DNA from: Halobium salinum
GTDB taxonomy: Archaea > Halobacteriota > Halobacteria > Halobacteriales > Haloferacaceae
Length of the DNA: 64,000 nucleotides
Reading direction: 5' to 3'
Assembly (NCBI RefSeq): GCF_026586625.1
Contig: NZ_JAODIW010000004.1
Coordinates: 1-64,000, forward strand
Numbering within the stretch: position 1 is the first letter of the stretch; every line of letters starts with the position of its first letter. The position numbers and the translations under genes were made by a program. Under the pieces are notes generated by a model that had not been told where the DNA came from, made no database searches, and saw only the letters and a program-made list of their open reading frames with translations. This document shows, piece after piece, positions 1 through 8,650 of this stretch.

Positions 1-470
1 GCTGATTTCTGGCATAGAGCACCAAGAAATCACGTCGCCTCACTTTTCACGCTTAACTAAACACGACCCAGCGCGGAGAGGCCACACCGACAGTCGGCGC
101 CGTTACAACGGCGACGGATGCCGAGCCTCGGTAGAATCACGCCGGACGCGTCACGGCTCGCTCCTCGCCGAGGCCGGGACCGTAGCGGGGAGCGGGTTGT
201 CGCGGCGACCGACGGCCTCGGCCGGGAAATCTCTCGTTGCAGTCGATAAACCCGACACAACAGTCGCGGAGTTCATTACCTCCGGGGTCTTCACCCGAGT
301 GTGCGACGGCCCCCTTCGTCGCACGGTCGCCCGGCGACCCCCCCAATTCCCCTATCGGCGCCCTGCCATGCGGCGCCACGTCCCGGGCGATACCCCCTAC
401 GCCGTTTTCCCGATTCGTTCTCCGGAGCGCTTCGAAACCGACAAGCGACGGGGCCGGGAACTGGTTGGCA
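1..470. other. Left-edge region without a recognisable gene
   Basis: I find no open frame here with haloarchaeal protein character. The frames crossing it are Arg/Pro/Ser-rich shadows. The first 31 bases contain an imperfect inverted repeat (GATTTCTGG at 4-12 against CCAAGAAATC at 22-31) beside an AT-richer stretch, perhaps the 3' end signal of a gene lying left of the window. The remainder leads into the methyltransferase start at 471. Confidence 0.5.
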
Positions 471-1475
471 ATGGACCCACTTGAGCGGTACGCGCCGCTC
501 GTCGACGACGAGACGGCGTTCCGCGACGCCTGTGAGCGCCCGCTTCCGTACGTCGTCCGCGTCAACACTATCAAGTCGAGCGTCGAGCGCGCGACGAGGG
601 CGCTCGACGACGAGGGCATCGCGTACGAACGGGCCGACTGGCACCCCGGTCTCCTCCGACTCGCCGAGGGGAGCATCGGAGCCACGTGGCCGTACTTCCA
701 CGGCTGGCTCCACGGCCAGGAGGAGGTGTCGGCGTTCCCCGCGGCGGTGCTCGACCCCCAACCCGGCGAGCGCGTCTGGGACGCCTGTGCCGCTCCGGGG
801 AGCAAGACCACCCAGATGGCCGCGCTGATGGAGGACCGCGGCGTGCTCGTCGGCAACGACAACAACCTCGGCCGGCTCTCCGCGCTGCGCTCGAACGCGG
901 AGCGTCTCGGCGTGACGAACCTCGCCGTCACCAACCAGGACGCGCGGAACTTCTCGCTCAAGCCGTTCGGGTCGGAGGCGGTCGAGCGCGGCGAGGTCGA
1001 GTCCGCCGACTCCCCCGCCTTCGCCGCCTTCGACCGCGCGCTCGTCGACGCCCCCTGCTCCTGTGAGGGCACGATTCGAAAGAACCCGGACGCCTTCGAC
1101 GACTGGTCGCTCGGTCACGTCGAGAGCATCGCCGGCATCCAGAAGGGCATCCTCCGACGCGCCGTGCAGGCCACCCGCCCCGGCGGCGTCGTCGTCTACT
1201 CCACCTGTACGTTCGCCCCCGAGGAGAACGAGGCCGTTCTCGACCACGTGCTCGACGCCGAGGACTGCCACCTCGCCGAGTTCGACACCGACCTCGACAC
1301 CGTCCCCGGCGTCACCGAGTGGGAGGACGACGAGTACGACCCGCAGGTGACGAAAGCCCACCGCGTCTACCCGCATCTCAACGACACGGGCGGGTTCTTC
1401 TGTGCGAAACTGGTCGTCGGCGACGGCGATTCGGAAGCCGACGAGTCGGCCGCGGAGACGGAGGTGGCGGCGTGA
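471..1475 (+). CDS. NSUN/RsmB-family RNA (cytosine-5)-methyltransferase
   Basis: This 334-residue protein is a SAM-dependent RNA m5C methyltransferase of the NOL1/NOP2/Sun family and probably acts on tRNA or rRNA. The N-terminal part (PLPYVVRVNTIK) is the family's RNA-recognition region. The SAM site is DACAAPGSKT near residue 100. The two catalytic cysteines are visible in DAPCSCEGT and YSTCTFAPEENE. I chose the ATG at 471 because the frame upstream is Pro/Ser/Arg-rich and does not resemble the family. The gene shares the 4-nt overlap GTGA with the downstream PUA-like gene, so the two are translationally coupled and probably make one enzyme system: the catalytic chain lacks the C-terminal PUA-like domain found in RsmF. 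The exact target base cannot be read from sequence. Confidence 0.93.
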   Translation: MDPLERYAPLVDDETAFRDACERPLPYVVRVNTIKSSVERATRALDDEGIAYERADWHPGLLRLAEGSIGATWPYFHGWLHGQEEVSAFPAAVLDPQPGERVWDACAAPGSKTTQMAALMEDRGVLVGNDNNLGRLSALRSNAERLGVTNLAVTNQDARNFSLKPFGSEAVERGEVESADSPAFAAFDRALVDAPCSCEGTIRKNPDAFDDWSLGHVESIAGIQKGILRRAVQATRPGGVVVYSTCTFAPEENEAVLDHVLDAEDCHLAEFDTDLDTVPGVTEWEDDEYDPQVTKAHRVYPHLNDTGGFFCAKLVVGDGDSEADESAAETEVAA

Positions 1476-2029
1476 GCGACCCCACGGCGAACGGGGACGG
1501 GCCGAGCGACGACCCGCCCGAGAACGTCGGCCAGCGCTTCGACCGGCTCCCCGAGACGGCCGAAGACCGCGTCGTCCCCGGGCGCGCCTCCCGCGAGGAG
1601 GTCGTCGACTGGTGGGAGACGCGCTTCGGCGTCCCGCCGGAGGCGTTCGACGGCGTCACGCTGTGGGAGAAGGGCGCCGGGAAGATTTGGGCCTTCGGCG
1701 GCGATGCGGTCGACCCCCTCGACGTGGAGGGGCTCGGGATGACCCTCCTTCGGACCAGACAGGAACACTGGAAGCCGACGACGAACGCCGTCCAGCGGTT
1801 CTGTACGGAGGCCACGAGGAACGTCGTCGACCTCGACGACGAGGCCGCCGCTCGCTTCGCCGCCGGCGAGGACCAGAAGCTCGAATCGTGGGACGGCGAC
1901 TGGGGCTACCTCGTCGCCGCCCACGAGATAGCCGGCGAGCGCGAGCCCATCGGCGTCGGGCTCTACCTCCACGGCGAACTCCGTTCGACGGTGCCGAAGG
2001 GTCGTCGCGAGCGGATGTCGCCGCTGTAG
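1472..2029 (+). CDS. PUA-like RNA-binding partner of the m5C methyltransferase
   Basis: This acidic 185-residue protein starts at a GTG that overlaps the methyltransferase stop. The central segment (GLGMTLLRTR through a conserved NVVDLDDE to FAAGED) resembles the C-terminal PUA-like extension of RsmF/NSUN enzymes, which positions RNA. The family resemblance plus the overlap suggests the ancestral enzyme was split into catalytic and RNA-binding chains. The start is set by the overlap, because the longer upstream frame is Arg-rich and lies inside the methyltransferase. I see no catalytic motif. It could instead be a free-standing RNA-binding protein. Confidence 0.8.
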   Translation: MSDPTANGDGPSDDPPENVGQRFDRLPETAEDRVVPGRASREEVVDWWETRFGVPPEAFDGVTLWEKGAGKIWAFGGDAVDPLDVEGLGMTLLRTRQEHWKPTTNAVQRFCTEATRNVVDLDDEAAARFAAGEDQKLESWDGDWGYLVAAHEIAGEREPIGVGLYLHGELRSTVPKGRRERMSPL

Positions 2030-2749
2030 CGGCGCACAGGGGTTCAGTCGACCGGCCGTCCAGCGACCGACCGTCCGAGCGACTGACCGGTTATGCTCCG
2101 CCCTACAGCACTCCAGACACCGATTGTGCAAGCGGGCACGGACCCGTCGCCCGCGAACGTTCAGTCCTCCTGACTGATAGGTTTGAACGGCGGTACTCGG
2201 AAATATCCTATTCATTCCGAAACGACCGACGCGATTGATAATCGCGCACCGCCACGGAACCCACGTCCATCGCACGACACCGGGCGTGGTGTGACCCGTC
2301 TGGTGGTGTGTCAGCGGCGCGTGGGAGAACCGGGGTCGGTGCGGTGGACAGACGGGGGACCGGTCTGCGCCGGCCGGTGTCCCAGCGGACCCCGTTCGGG
2401 TCCGTCCGACGCGCTCCGACGACCGACGCGGCTCGTCCTCCCGACGACACGACTCACGCCGACCAGCGGGAGCGCGTCGTGACCGACGGGGGCCGCCGTA
2501 GTCGGGTAACTGGAGGGCGAAAGCGACGTACCGGGTCGAGCAACCGCCTCGGAACTCCGGAGCCCCTCGTGGGCCGTAGCGACCTCCCCCGGCCGGTCAG
2601 CGCCGAGTGGACCGGGGGTGCGACGGGACCGGCGAGTAGAGTCCGGAATCACACTCGGCGAGTCGAACCGGGTGGTCAGGGGACGAGCCGCGTCAGCGTT
2701 CTGCACGGCGGCCGCCACGTTTTCCTCCGCAGCCGGCGTTCGGGTGGGT
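2030..2749. other. 720-bp region without a convincing gene
   Basis: This gap holds only Arg/Ser/Pro-rich frames on both strands with no recognisable protein. An AT-richer patch around 2160-2240 (tcggaaatatcctattcatt) could be a promoter or a gene relic, but no sensible frame follows it. Near 2717-2728 a T-rich stretch (cacgttttcc) lies about 27 nt before the ATG at 2750 and may be the TATA region of that gene. Confidence 0.5.
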
Positions 2750-2995
2750 ATGGGACTGTTCAAGAAGCTCGGATTGAAGAAGATTCTCAGCTCGAAACGA
2801 ACCAAACAGCTGAGCGCGCTGTCGATGCTCGCACAGGCCGGCAACGAGTTCCGCAAGGGGAACGTCAAGCTGGCCGTTCTCTACGTCGCCGGCGCCGCGG
2901 TCTCCTACAAGAACAGCACGGTCGGCTTCGCGATGCAGGCCGCCCTGCGCGCCTTCGGTAAGGGCGGCAAAGGGAAGAGCAAGTCCCCCTTCTGA
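2750..2995 (+). CDS. Small basic conserved protein, function unknown
   Basis: This is an 81-residue protein starting MGLFKKLGLKKIL and ending in a Gly/Lys-rich tail (GKGGKGKSKSPF). It is unusual for a haloarchaeal protein because it is basic, with lysine clusters at both ends and a moderately hydrophobic middle (LAVLYVAGAAVSY). That layout fits a peripheral membrane or nucleic-acid-binding protein, but no family is recognised. The start is the ATG whose upstream T-rich stretch gives leaderless spacing. It stands alone, with the convergent Bax1 gene about 100 bp downstream. Codon use is typical of the window, so I consider the gene real. Confidence 0.7.
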   Translation: MGLFKKLGLKKILSSKRTKQLSALSMLAQAGNEFRKGNVKLAVLYVAGAAVSYKNSTVGFAMQAALRAFGKGGKGKSKSPF

Positions 2996-3097
2996 CGGGG
3001 ACGGGCGAGAACGACTGACGGGCTGCGAATGGGGCAGAACGACCGACCGACTGCGGACGATTTTTCGGCTGTGTGACCAGGGGGCCGGAGGCGACAG

Positions 3098-4729
3098 CTA
3101 CGACTCGGTCGCCCCGTGGCCGGCGTCCTCGACGCCGTCGGCGTCTTCTCCGCCCCCGCAGTCCCCGGCGTCGGCCCCCTTCCGCCGAACGGTCCCGCCG
3201 GCCAACCCCTCCCACTCGACCCGGTAGTCGAGCCACGAGAGCGCCGCGCTCGTGTCGTCGACTCCGTACCCTTCGAGCACCGCCTCGGCCTCGCTCAGGG
3301 ACTGCCCCGGCGCTATCTCGCCGCGCAGTCGGTCGAGCACCGCCGGCCTGACGAGCGTCCGGCCGACGCGCTCGTGCTCGGGGAACGACTTGTCCGCGAC
3401 CACCTCGGCGCTCACGCCGTAGTCGGCCGCGAGGTCGTCCAGCGCCACCACGTCGGCCTCGGGGACGAGCGCGTCGGGGAGGTCGCCGGCGGCGTCGGCG
3501 ACGAGGTCCTCCTCGTACCGTCGGAGGGCGTCGACTACGTCCTTCACTCGAACGGAACCGGTGTAGGGGATGGCGCGGTGGTCCCGGGCCTCCACCTCCT
3601 CGCCGACGCCGAGGCTGTCGTCGACCGCGACGAGCAACTCGACGTCCTCGACGCCCGCGAGTTGGGAGAGCTTCTTCTCGACGTACTCCGGCGTCCAGAA
3701 CCCCATAATCTCGAAGTAGACGCGGAAGTCCGAATGGCGGTAGTCGAACGCGAAGTCCGGAATCATCACGCGAGCGCCGCCGTCGACCGCGAGCGGGTCC
3801 GGCTCCCGGACGAGATTCCAGTCGAGGTCCAGTCCCGAGAACCGGGCGGCGAAGTCGCGCTCGACCCCGCTGTCGTAGGTGGGCTCGGCGACCGGCTCGA
3901 CTCCCGGCACCGACACCTCGCCGTCGGAGAGTACCAACTCGCGCTCGGTGCCGCGGTCGTCGACCGTCGCCCGAAGCTCCCACGAGTCGCTCTTCGCCAC
4001 CGTCCGGAGGAGCCGGGCGAAGCCGGTGCCGTAGCGTCGCGTCCGGCGGAACAGCGCGTCGGGGCCGGTGACGACGACCTCGCGGGTGCCGGGGGGGTCG
4101 TCGGGTGAGGCGCCGTTTTCGGAGACGGCTTCCGCGTCGACCCGCCGAACCTCGTACATCAATCGTAACCGTTTGACCGCCGAGACGACCGCCTTCGGGT
4201 CCGAGCTTCGAACCCTGACCTCGACGGCGTCGAACAGCGCGGTCTGGGCGAGCGAGAGGTTGTACTGCGTCAGCAGCGCGTCCGGCTCCCATCGAGGGTC
4301 GAACGCGGAGAGCACCTGTCGGGACTCCCGGTCGGCGTACAGCGAGCGCTCGACGGCGTCGGGCTCGACCGCGAGGCGGTTCGCCGCGGCCGCGAGCGCC
4401 TCCGTTCGCTCCGCCTCGCTCGCGACGCCCACCTCCTCGGCACACTCGAAGGCGACGCGGCGAGCACGCTCGGGTGGCAGGGGGGAACGCGTCTCCCACG
4501 TCGTCTCCCGGTCGAGCAGCGAGGCGAACCCGCGAACGAGTTTGAACTCCGTGTCCGGTTCGGCCTCCAACTCCTCCAGCGCGGCCTCCAGGTCCGCACG
4601 GACCTCACCCATGTGGCCCTGGAACGTCCCGACGACGCGGGCGGCGAGCGGGCGGTCGGCCTCGTCGACGAACTGCGGCCGGTAGCCGCCGCCACGGCGC
4701 GAGACGCGCAGGAGGTCCTTCGTCAGCAC
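3098..4729 (-). CDS. bax1: Bax1 (DUF790) nuclease, partner of XPB helicase
   Basis: This 543-residue protein belongs to the archaeal DUF790 family, whose characterised member Bax1 binds the XPB helicase and cuts DNA next to bubble structures in nucleotide excision repair. The start MLTKDLLRVSRRGGGYRPQF is typical. The C-terminal half contains the nuclease-like strand pattern MIPDFAFDY, FRVYFEIMGFWTPEYVEKK and ELLVAVDD, which matches a PD-(D/E)XK fold. The GTG start is supported by a TATA-like box (gggtaaaag on the plus strand) about 26 nt upstream, so it has its own leaderless promoter. XPB is encoded 2.3 kb upstream on the same strand. In many archaea the two are adjacent, but here two unrelated genes lie between them. 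Confidence 0.88.
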   Translation of the reverse strand: MLTKDLLRVSRRGGGYRPQFVDEADRPLAARVVGTFQGHMGEVRADLEAALEELEAEPDTEFKLVRGFASLLDRETTWETRSPLPPERARRVAFECAEEVGVASEAERTEALAAAANRLAVEPDAVERSLYADRESRQVLSAFDPRWEPDALLTQYNLSLAQTALFDAVEVRVRSSDPKAVVSAVKRLRLMYEVRRVDAEAVSENGASPDDPPGTREVVVTGPDALFRRTRRYGTGFARLLRTVAKSDSWELRATVDDRGTERELVLSDGEVSVPGVEPVAEPTYDSGVERDFAARFSGLDLDWNLVREPDPLAVDGGARVMIPDFAFDYRHSDFRVYFEIMGFWTPEYVEKKLSQLAGVEDVELLVAVDDSLGVGEEVEARDHRAIPYTGSVRVKDVVDALRRYEEDLVADAAGDLPDALVPEADVVALDDLAADYGVSAEVVADKSFPEHERVGRTLVRPAVLDRLRGEIAPGQSLSEAEAVLEGYGVDDTSAALSWLDYRVEWEGLAGGTVRRKGADAGDCGGGEDADGVEDAGHGATES

Positions 4730-4750
4730 GGCCGGAGGTTGCCGGGGGTC

Positions 4751-4760
4751 GGGTAAAAGC
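4751..4760 (-). promoter_or_regulatory. TATA-like box of bax1
   Basis: Minus-strand GCTTTTACCC is centred about 26 nt upstream of the GTG start of bax1. This is the spacing expected of a haloarchaeal leaderless transcript and argues for transcription independent of XPB. Confidence 0.55.
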
Positions 4761-4906
4761 CCGCCGACGTGGCCGGGCAGGGGCCGAGGGCGGTCTGCGC
4801 GGGTTACCCCGGTCTCCGTGGACTACGTCGGTTCACGCCGACCCACTACGAACCCACGCCGGCCTGGAGGGGAACCTTCATGCGCCTCGCCCGGAACGGG
4901 TCGTGC

Positions 4907-5302
4907 GTGAAGCGACGTGCGTTCCTGTCGGTCGCCGTCGGCGCCGCCTCTGCGGGCTGTATGGCCGGTCTGCCCGGACCGACGGGACCGCGAAACCCGC
5001 CGAACGAGCCCGCGAACGACCCGCGGGAGGAACCCGACCGGCGTCCGCTGGTCGTCGAGAGCTTTCGGTTCGCCGATGCCGGCGACGGGAATCTCCTCGC
5101 GACCGTCGTGGTGCGAAACCGGAGCGACCAGACGCGCTCGGCGACGGTAGTCGGGACCGTCGAGGTCGACGGCGACCGGTCGGTCGAGACCGCGGAGGGC
5201 GTCGAAGTGCCGGCCGGAGGCCAGGTCGCGGTCGATTTGACGTACGACGTGCCCTACGAGGAGTTCGACCGAAACGGGTCGTTCCAGCCGCGGCTGGAGT
5301 GA
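4907..5302 (+). CDS. Secreted lipoprotein, function unknown
   Basis: This is a 131-residue protein with a short signal (KRRAFLSVAVGAASAGC) ending in a lipobox cysteine, typical of Tat-exported haloarchaeal lipoproteins. A Pro/Asn/Asp-rich linker follows (residues ~20-45), then one beta-sandwich-like domain (ESFRFADAGDGNLLATVVV through VAVDLTYDVPYEEF) that resembles the small Ig-like or FxLYD-type domains common in these lipoproteins. I chose the GTG at 4907 because it gives the standard twin-basic signal. An ATG at 4880 in the same frame would add nine residues. The gene sits between bax1 and the beta-helix gene on the opposite strand. Confidence 0.72.
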   Translation: MKRRAFLSVAVGAASAGCMAGLPGPTGPRNPPNEPANDPREEPDRRPLVVESFRFADAGDGNLLATVVVRNRSDQTRSATVVGTVEVDGDRSVETAEGVEVPAGGQVAVDLTYDVPYEEFDRNGSFQPRLE

Positions 5303-5324
5303 GCAAAAAGGCGGCGGAGCGGTT

Positions 5325-6812
5325 CTACGTCGAGGTACTGTTCGGGTCGTCGTTCGCGAGCGGGGCGACGACGCCGTTGGGGTCGTCGACGGTGGCGGTC
5401 ACCGTGTTCGCCTCGGTGTCGAGGACGTAATCGTCACAGACGACGGTCCACTCGCCGGTCGCCTCGTCGTAGCGGTAGACGTTGAGCGACTTCTCGTTGC
5501 GGTTCGCCTCCTCCAGCGCCGCCTCGTCGTAGTGGAACGTGACGGTCAGAGACTCGTTCTCGCCGAACGCGGTCGTGTTCAGACCCTCGCCGAAGGCGGC
5601 CTGTCCCGCCGGCGGTTCGGGGAGGTCGGCTACCGGGGCGACGCCCACGTCGCCCGCGACGAACGAGACGCGTCCGGAGTCGGTCTCGGCGTTTCGGACG
5701 GTCGTCTCGGAGCTGTTGAAGCCCGCGTACACGTACTCCACGTCGGACGCTGTGGTGTTCACCACGGTGTTGTTCGTCGCGTTCTCGGCCAGGATGCCGG
5801 CGGACGCGCGCGTCGTGAACGGGTACACTTTCGCGGGCGCCGGGCCGGTCTCGGAGACGTCGTTGTCGACGACGAGGGTGTCGTCGGTGTTTCCGAGAGC
5901 GATGCCGCCGAACGTGTTGTTCGTGGCGTCGTTGTCGACGACGAGGTTCTCACGGGAGTTCGTCCGGGGGACCGCGGGCTCGACGTCGTCGATGGGCTCC
6001 CCGACGGTGCTGTTGTTCAGGGGGAACCCCTCGACCAACACCCCGATGTAACGGTTGTTCGACGCGATGTTGTTCGTGACGGTCGTGTTCGTCGTCCCGA
6101 ACGCCATCACGCCGAACAGGTTCTCGGTCGCGGTATTGTTCGCGACGGTCGAACCGTTCGAGAGGAACAGCGCCGCGCCGAACACGCTGTTGTTTCGCAG
6201 CGTGTTGTCGGCGATGGTGTTGTTCGCGTTCGGGACGCCGGCCCGGGAGTCCACGATGACGCCGAGGATGAGGTTCTCCATCGACGTGGAATCGGTTACG
6301 GACACGTCACTCGAGTTGTCGTAGATGATCCCGCCGCCGTTGTCGTAGGCGGTGATTCCGGAGGTCGACCCGCCGGAGACGTTCTCCGAGAGCACGCCGT
6401 GGTACCAGTTCGAGACGGTGACGTTCGAGACCGAGACGTTCGAGACGCGCTCGTCCGCCCGGACGTTGACGCCGACACCGACGCGGTCACGCGGCGGCGG
6501 CCCGGCGGTCGATTCGTTGATCTCCTCGCGGGAGAGGTTGCCGGCGACGACGTGGCCGTTTCCGTCGAACGTCACGTCACTCGACCGAATGTCGATACAG
6601 ATTCCCTCGGAACTGTCGGTGATGTCCTCGGTGAGGACGTACGTGCCGGGTTGGTCGATGACGGTACACGAGCTGAGCTCGGTCGCGCCGGCCGCCCCGT
6701 CGCCGTCGTTCGCGGCCGTCACCGTGCCGACGAGTGGCACGACGACGCCCGAGAGGGGGGCTAAGACGAGCAGCAGCGCTACCGAGAGCGTGAAATGCTT
6801 GCTGGGGTACAT
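5325..6812 (-). CDS. Secreted NosD-like right-handed beta-helix surface protein
   Basis: This 495-residue protein has an N-terminal signal peptide (MYPSKHFTLSVALLLVLAPLSG) and then a long series of short beta-helix coils of the type VTNNIASNNRYIGVLV and ADNTLRNNSVFGAALF, characteristic of NosD/pectate-lyase-like folds. Coils run from about residue 60 to 400. The last ~100 residues form a separate beta domain (ESLTVTFHYDEAAL, YRYDEATGEWTVV). I count about 20 N-X-S/T sequons, so the protein is probably heavily N-glycosylated outside the cell. The ATG at 6812 is preferred over one 36 nt upstream because it puts the signal peptide at the N-terminus. It lies between bax1 and XPB on the same strand. 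No catalytic residues are recognisable. Confidence 0.82.
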   Translation of the reverse strand: MYPSKHFTLSVALLLVLAPLSGVVVPLVGTVTAANDGDGAAGATELSSCTVIDQPGTYVLTEDITDSSEGICIDIRSSDVTFDGNGHVVAGNLSREEINESTAGPPPRDRVGVGVNVRADERVSNVSVSNVTVSNWYHGVLSENVSGGSTSGITAYDNGGGIIYDNSSDVSVTDSTSMENLILGVIVDSRAGVPNANNTIADNTLRNNSVFGAALFLSNGSTVANNTATENLFGVMAFGTTNTTVTNNIASNNRYIGVLVEGFPLNNSTVGEPIDDVEPAVPRTNSRENLVVDNDATNNTFGGIALGNTDDTLVVDNDVSETGPAPAKVYPFTTRASAGILAENATNNTVVNTTASDVEYVYAGFNSSETTVRNAETDSGRVSFVAGDVGVAPVADLPEPPAGQAAFGEGLNTTAFGENESLTVTFHYDEAALEEANRNEKSLNVYRYDEATGEWTVVCDDYVLDTEANTVTATVDDPNGVVAPLANDDPNSTST

Positions 6813-6999
6813 TGTTCCGGGCACCGGGTGTGTGCCCATCGGTGGCACTTCACCCCGGTACCTAACTGTGTTTGCCAGCCGAAACGACAGTCAGCGGGTG
6901 ATTAGCTTCAATCCGAGGTTTCCACGCCGTATACAACGCCCGAGCCGTCGGATTCGACGTTCGGGCTCGCCGTCGGGGCTCCGGTGTCGAGACGGTGAC

Positions 7000-8352
7000 T
7001 CACCGCCGGCGGTCCGCCACCCGCTCCTCCGCCGTCTCGGCGCTGACGAGTTCGTACAGCAGCGCGCGACCCGTCGGCGACTCCGAGTTCCCCTCCTTCG
7101 GGCGGAGCACGCGCCCGAGACGCTGGGTGAACTCCCGTTCGCTCCCGCTGCCCGAGAGGACGACCGCGACGTTGGCGTCCGGCACGTCGACTCCCTCGTC
7201 GAGGACGTTGGCGGCGACCACGCGGGAGTATCGGCCCTCGCGGAAGCGCGAGAGAATCTCACGACGCTCTTTGGCGCCGGTCTCGCTCGTGATGGCTGGG
7301 AGGAGGAACCGTTCGGAGAGGCGGTAGACGAGGTCGGTGTGGGCCGTGAACACGATGACGCGGTCGCCGCGGTGGCGGTCGAGGATGCGCGCCAACTCCT
7401 CGACTTTCCGGTCCGCGTTCATCATGACGTCGCGGGCGCGCTGTTTGGCGAGCAGCGCCTCCCGTGCGCGCGGGTCGCTCCCCGAGCGCATCACGAGCTT
7501 CTGGTAGTCCGAGCCGGAGGTGAGCGAGAGCCCCGACGACCGGAGGTAGTCGACGAACGTCCCCTGTGCCTCCTCGTAGCGCTCGCGCTCCTCGTCGGTG
7601 AGTTCGACCTCGACGCGCTTGATGTCGTAGGCGGCGAGGTGTTCGCCGGCGAGGTCGTCGACGCTCGCTCGGTAGGCGACGGAGCCGACGAGCTCCTCCA
7701 CGACCTCGTGGGCGCCGTCCGGGCGCTCGAACGTCGCCGTGAGTCCGAGCCGGAACGGCGCGGCGAGCAGTCGCGCCACGTCCCGGTACCCCTCCCCGCC
7801 GAGGTGGTGGACCTCGTCGAAGACGACGAAGCCGAAGTCGTCGCCGACGTCCTCGGCCTTCAGGTAGGCCGAGTCGTACGTCGAGACGGTGACCGCCTCC
7901 GCGCGCTGTTCGCCGCCGCCGAACCGGCCGACCGGCACGCCGAACTCGGCCTCCAACTCCCGTGCCCACTGGTCGAGCAGGTCGACCGTCGGGACGACGA
8001 CGAGCGTCGGGACCCCCAGTTCGACCATCGCGGCGATGGCGACGACGGTCTTGCCGCTACCGGTCGGGAGTTCGAGGACCCCTCGCTTGCCGGCATCACG
8101 CCAGGCGTCGAGGGCGTCTCGCTGGTACGCCCGGAGGTCGTAGTCGGTCGTGAGGTCGAGGTCGGGGAGGTCGAGAACGCGGTCCTCGAAGCCGCCGGCG
8201 CGCTGGGAGAGCAGGTCCCGGAGGGCGGCGTAGCGGTACGCCGGCGCCCGAGCGACGCCGCTCCGTGGGTCCTCTTCGACGAGGGGAATCCCGGACGCGT
8301 CGCCGTCGACCCGGAGCGTGCCGTTCTCGTAGCTGAGCGTGACCGCGGACAC
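7000..8352 (-). CDS. xpb: XPB/Rad25-family DNA helicase
   Basis: This is a 450-residue SF2 ATP-dependent DNA helicase that unwinds or remodels DNA in excision repair. An N-terminal damage-recognition-like region precedes the Q-motif region (DLRAYQRDALDAW). Then come Walker A LPTGSGKT (~95-102), the DEAH-type box DEVHH (~179-183), motif III LTATF, an RED-like/thumb region, motif V (NVLDEGVDVPDA) and motif VI (QRLGRVLRPKEG). The GTG start at 8352 is supported by a TATA-like stretch (plus strand ggtaaaaac) about 26 nt upstream. Longer starts would need a TTG. Its usual partner Bax1 is further downstream on the same strand. Confidence 0.93.
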   Translation of the reverse strand: MSAVTLSYENGTLRVDGDASGIPLVEEDPRSGVARAPAYRYAALRDLLSQRAGGFEDRVLDLPDLDLTTDYDLRAYQRDALDAWRDAGKRGVLELPTGSGKTVVAIAAMVELGVPTLVVVPTVDLLDQWARELEAEFGVPVGRFGGGEQRAEAVTVSTYDSAYLKAEDVGDDFGFVVFDEVHHLGGEGYRDVARLLAAPFRLGLTATFERPDGAHEVVEELVGSVAYRASVDDLAGEHLAAYDIKRVEVELTDEERERYEEAQGTFVDYLRSSGLSLTSGSDYQKLVMRSGSDPRAREALLAKQRARDVMMNADRKVEELARILDRHRGDRVIVFTAHTDLVYRLSERFLLPAITSETGAKERREILSRFREGRYSRVVAANVLDEGVDVPDANVAVVLSGSGSEREFTQRLGRVLRPKEGNSESPTGRALLYELVSAETAEERVADRRR

Positions 8353-8374
8353 GCCGCTCGCTACGTGACGGCCG

Positions 8375-8382
8375 GTAAAAAC
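8375..8382 (-). promoter_or_regulatory. TATA-like box of XPB
   Basis: Minus-strand GTTTTTACC lies about 26 nt before the GTG at 8352, which fixes that codon as a leaderless start. Confidence 0.6.
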
Positions 8383-8425
8383 GGGGCGGGTTTCGGGAGC
8401 CGTGGAACCCGTACACGGCGACAAG

Positions 8426-8433
8426 CGTTTAGT
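8426..8433 (+). promoter_or_regulatory. TATA-like box of the 55-aa gene
   Basis: The element gcgtttag is centred 28 nt before the ATG at 8457, giving a leaderless transcript divergent from XPB. Confidence 0.5.
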
Positions 8434-8456
8434 GAGCCCGAGTCGGAGCGTCGATT

Positions 8457-8624
8457 ATGAGCGACACCAGCGACGCCGACGACCTCGAAGCGGCGGTCGG
8501 AGCGTTCCTCAGCGACGCGGAGGAGGTGCTGGGCGAGTACAACCAGGGGTACATGGACGCCGACGCGGCGCTCTCGATGCTCGTCGACCACATGGAGGAG
8601 TTGGAGGACGCCTACGACGGGTAG
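8457..8624 (+). CDS. Small acidic conserved-type protein (55 aa)
   Basis: This is a very acidic 55-residue protein beginning MSDTSDADDLEAAVG and ending EELEDAYDG. It has two amphipathic helical stretches (AFLSDAEEVLGEYNQG and ADAALSMLVDHMEELE), so it probably forms a helical hairpin and may act through protein contacts. The start has a TATA-like box 28 nt upstream and the third codon positions are GC-rich, both of which support a real gene. It is divergent from XPB and convergent with the next minus-strand gene. I recognise no characterised function. Confidence 0.72.
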   Translation: MSDTSDADDLEAAVGAFLSDAEEVLGEYNQGYMDADAALSMLVDHMEELEDAYDG

Positions 8625-8650
8625 CTCGAGGGGACGGAGCCGGTGTTCGG

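Noticed and set aside
2865-4499. Long Arg/Gly-rich minus-strand frame overlapping bax1
   Set aside because: It is an Arg-rich alternative frame of the bax1 region and carries no fold-like pattern.
6352-8460. Long plus-strand frame across the beta-helix and XPB genes
   Set aside because: It mirrors the codons of the two minus-strand genes, shows no domain, and XPB motifs are complete on the other strand.
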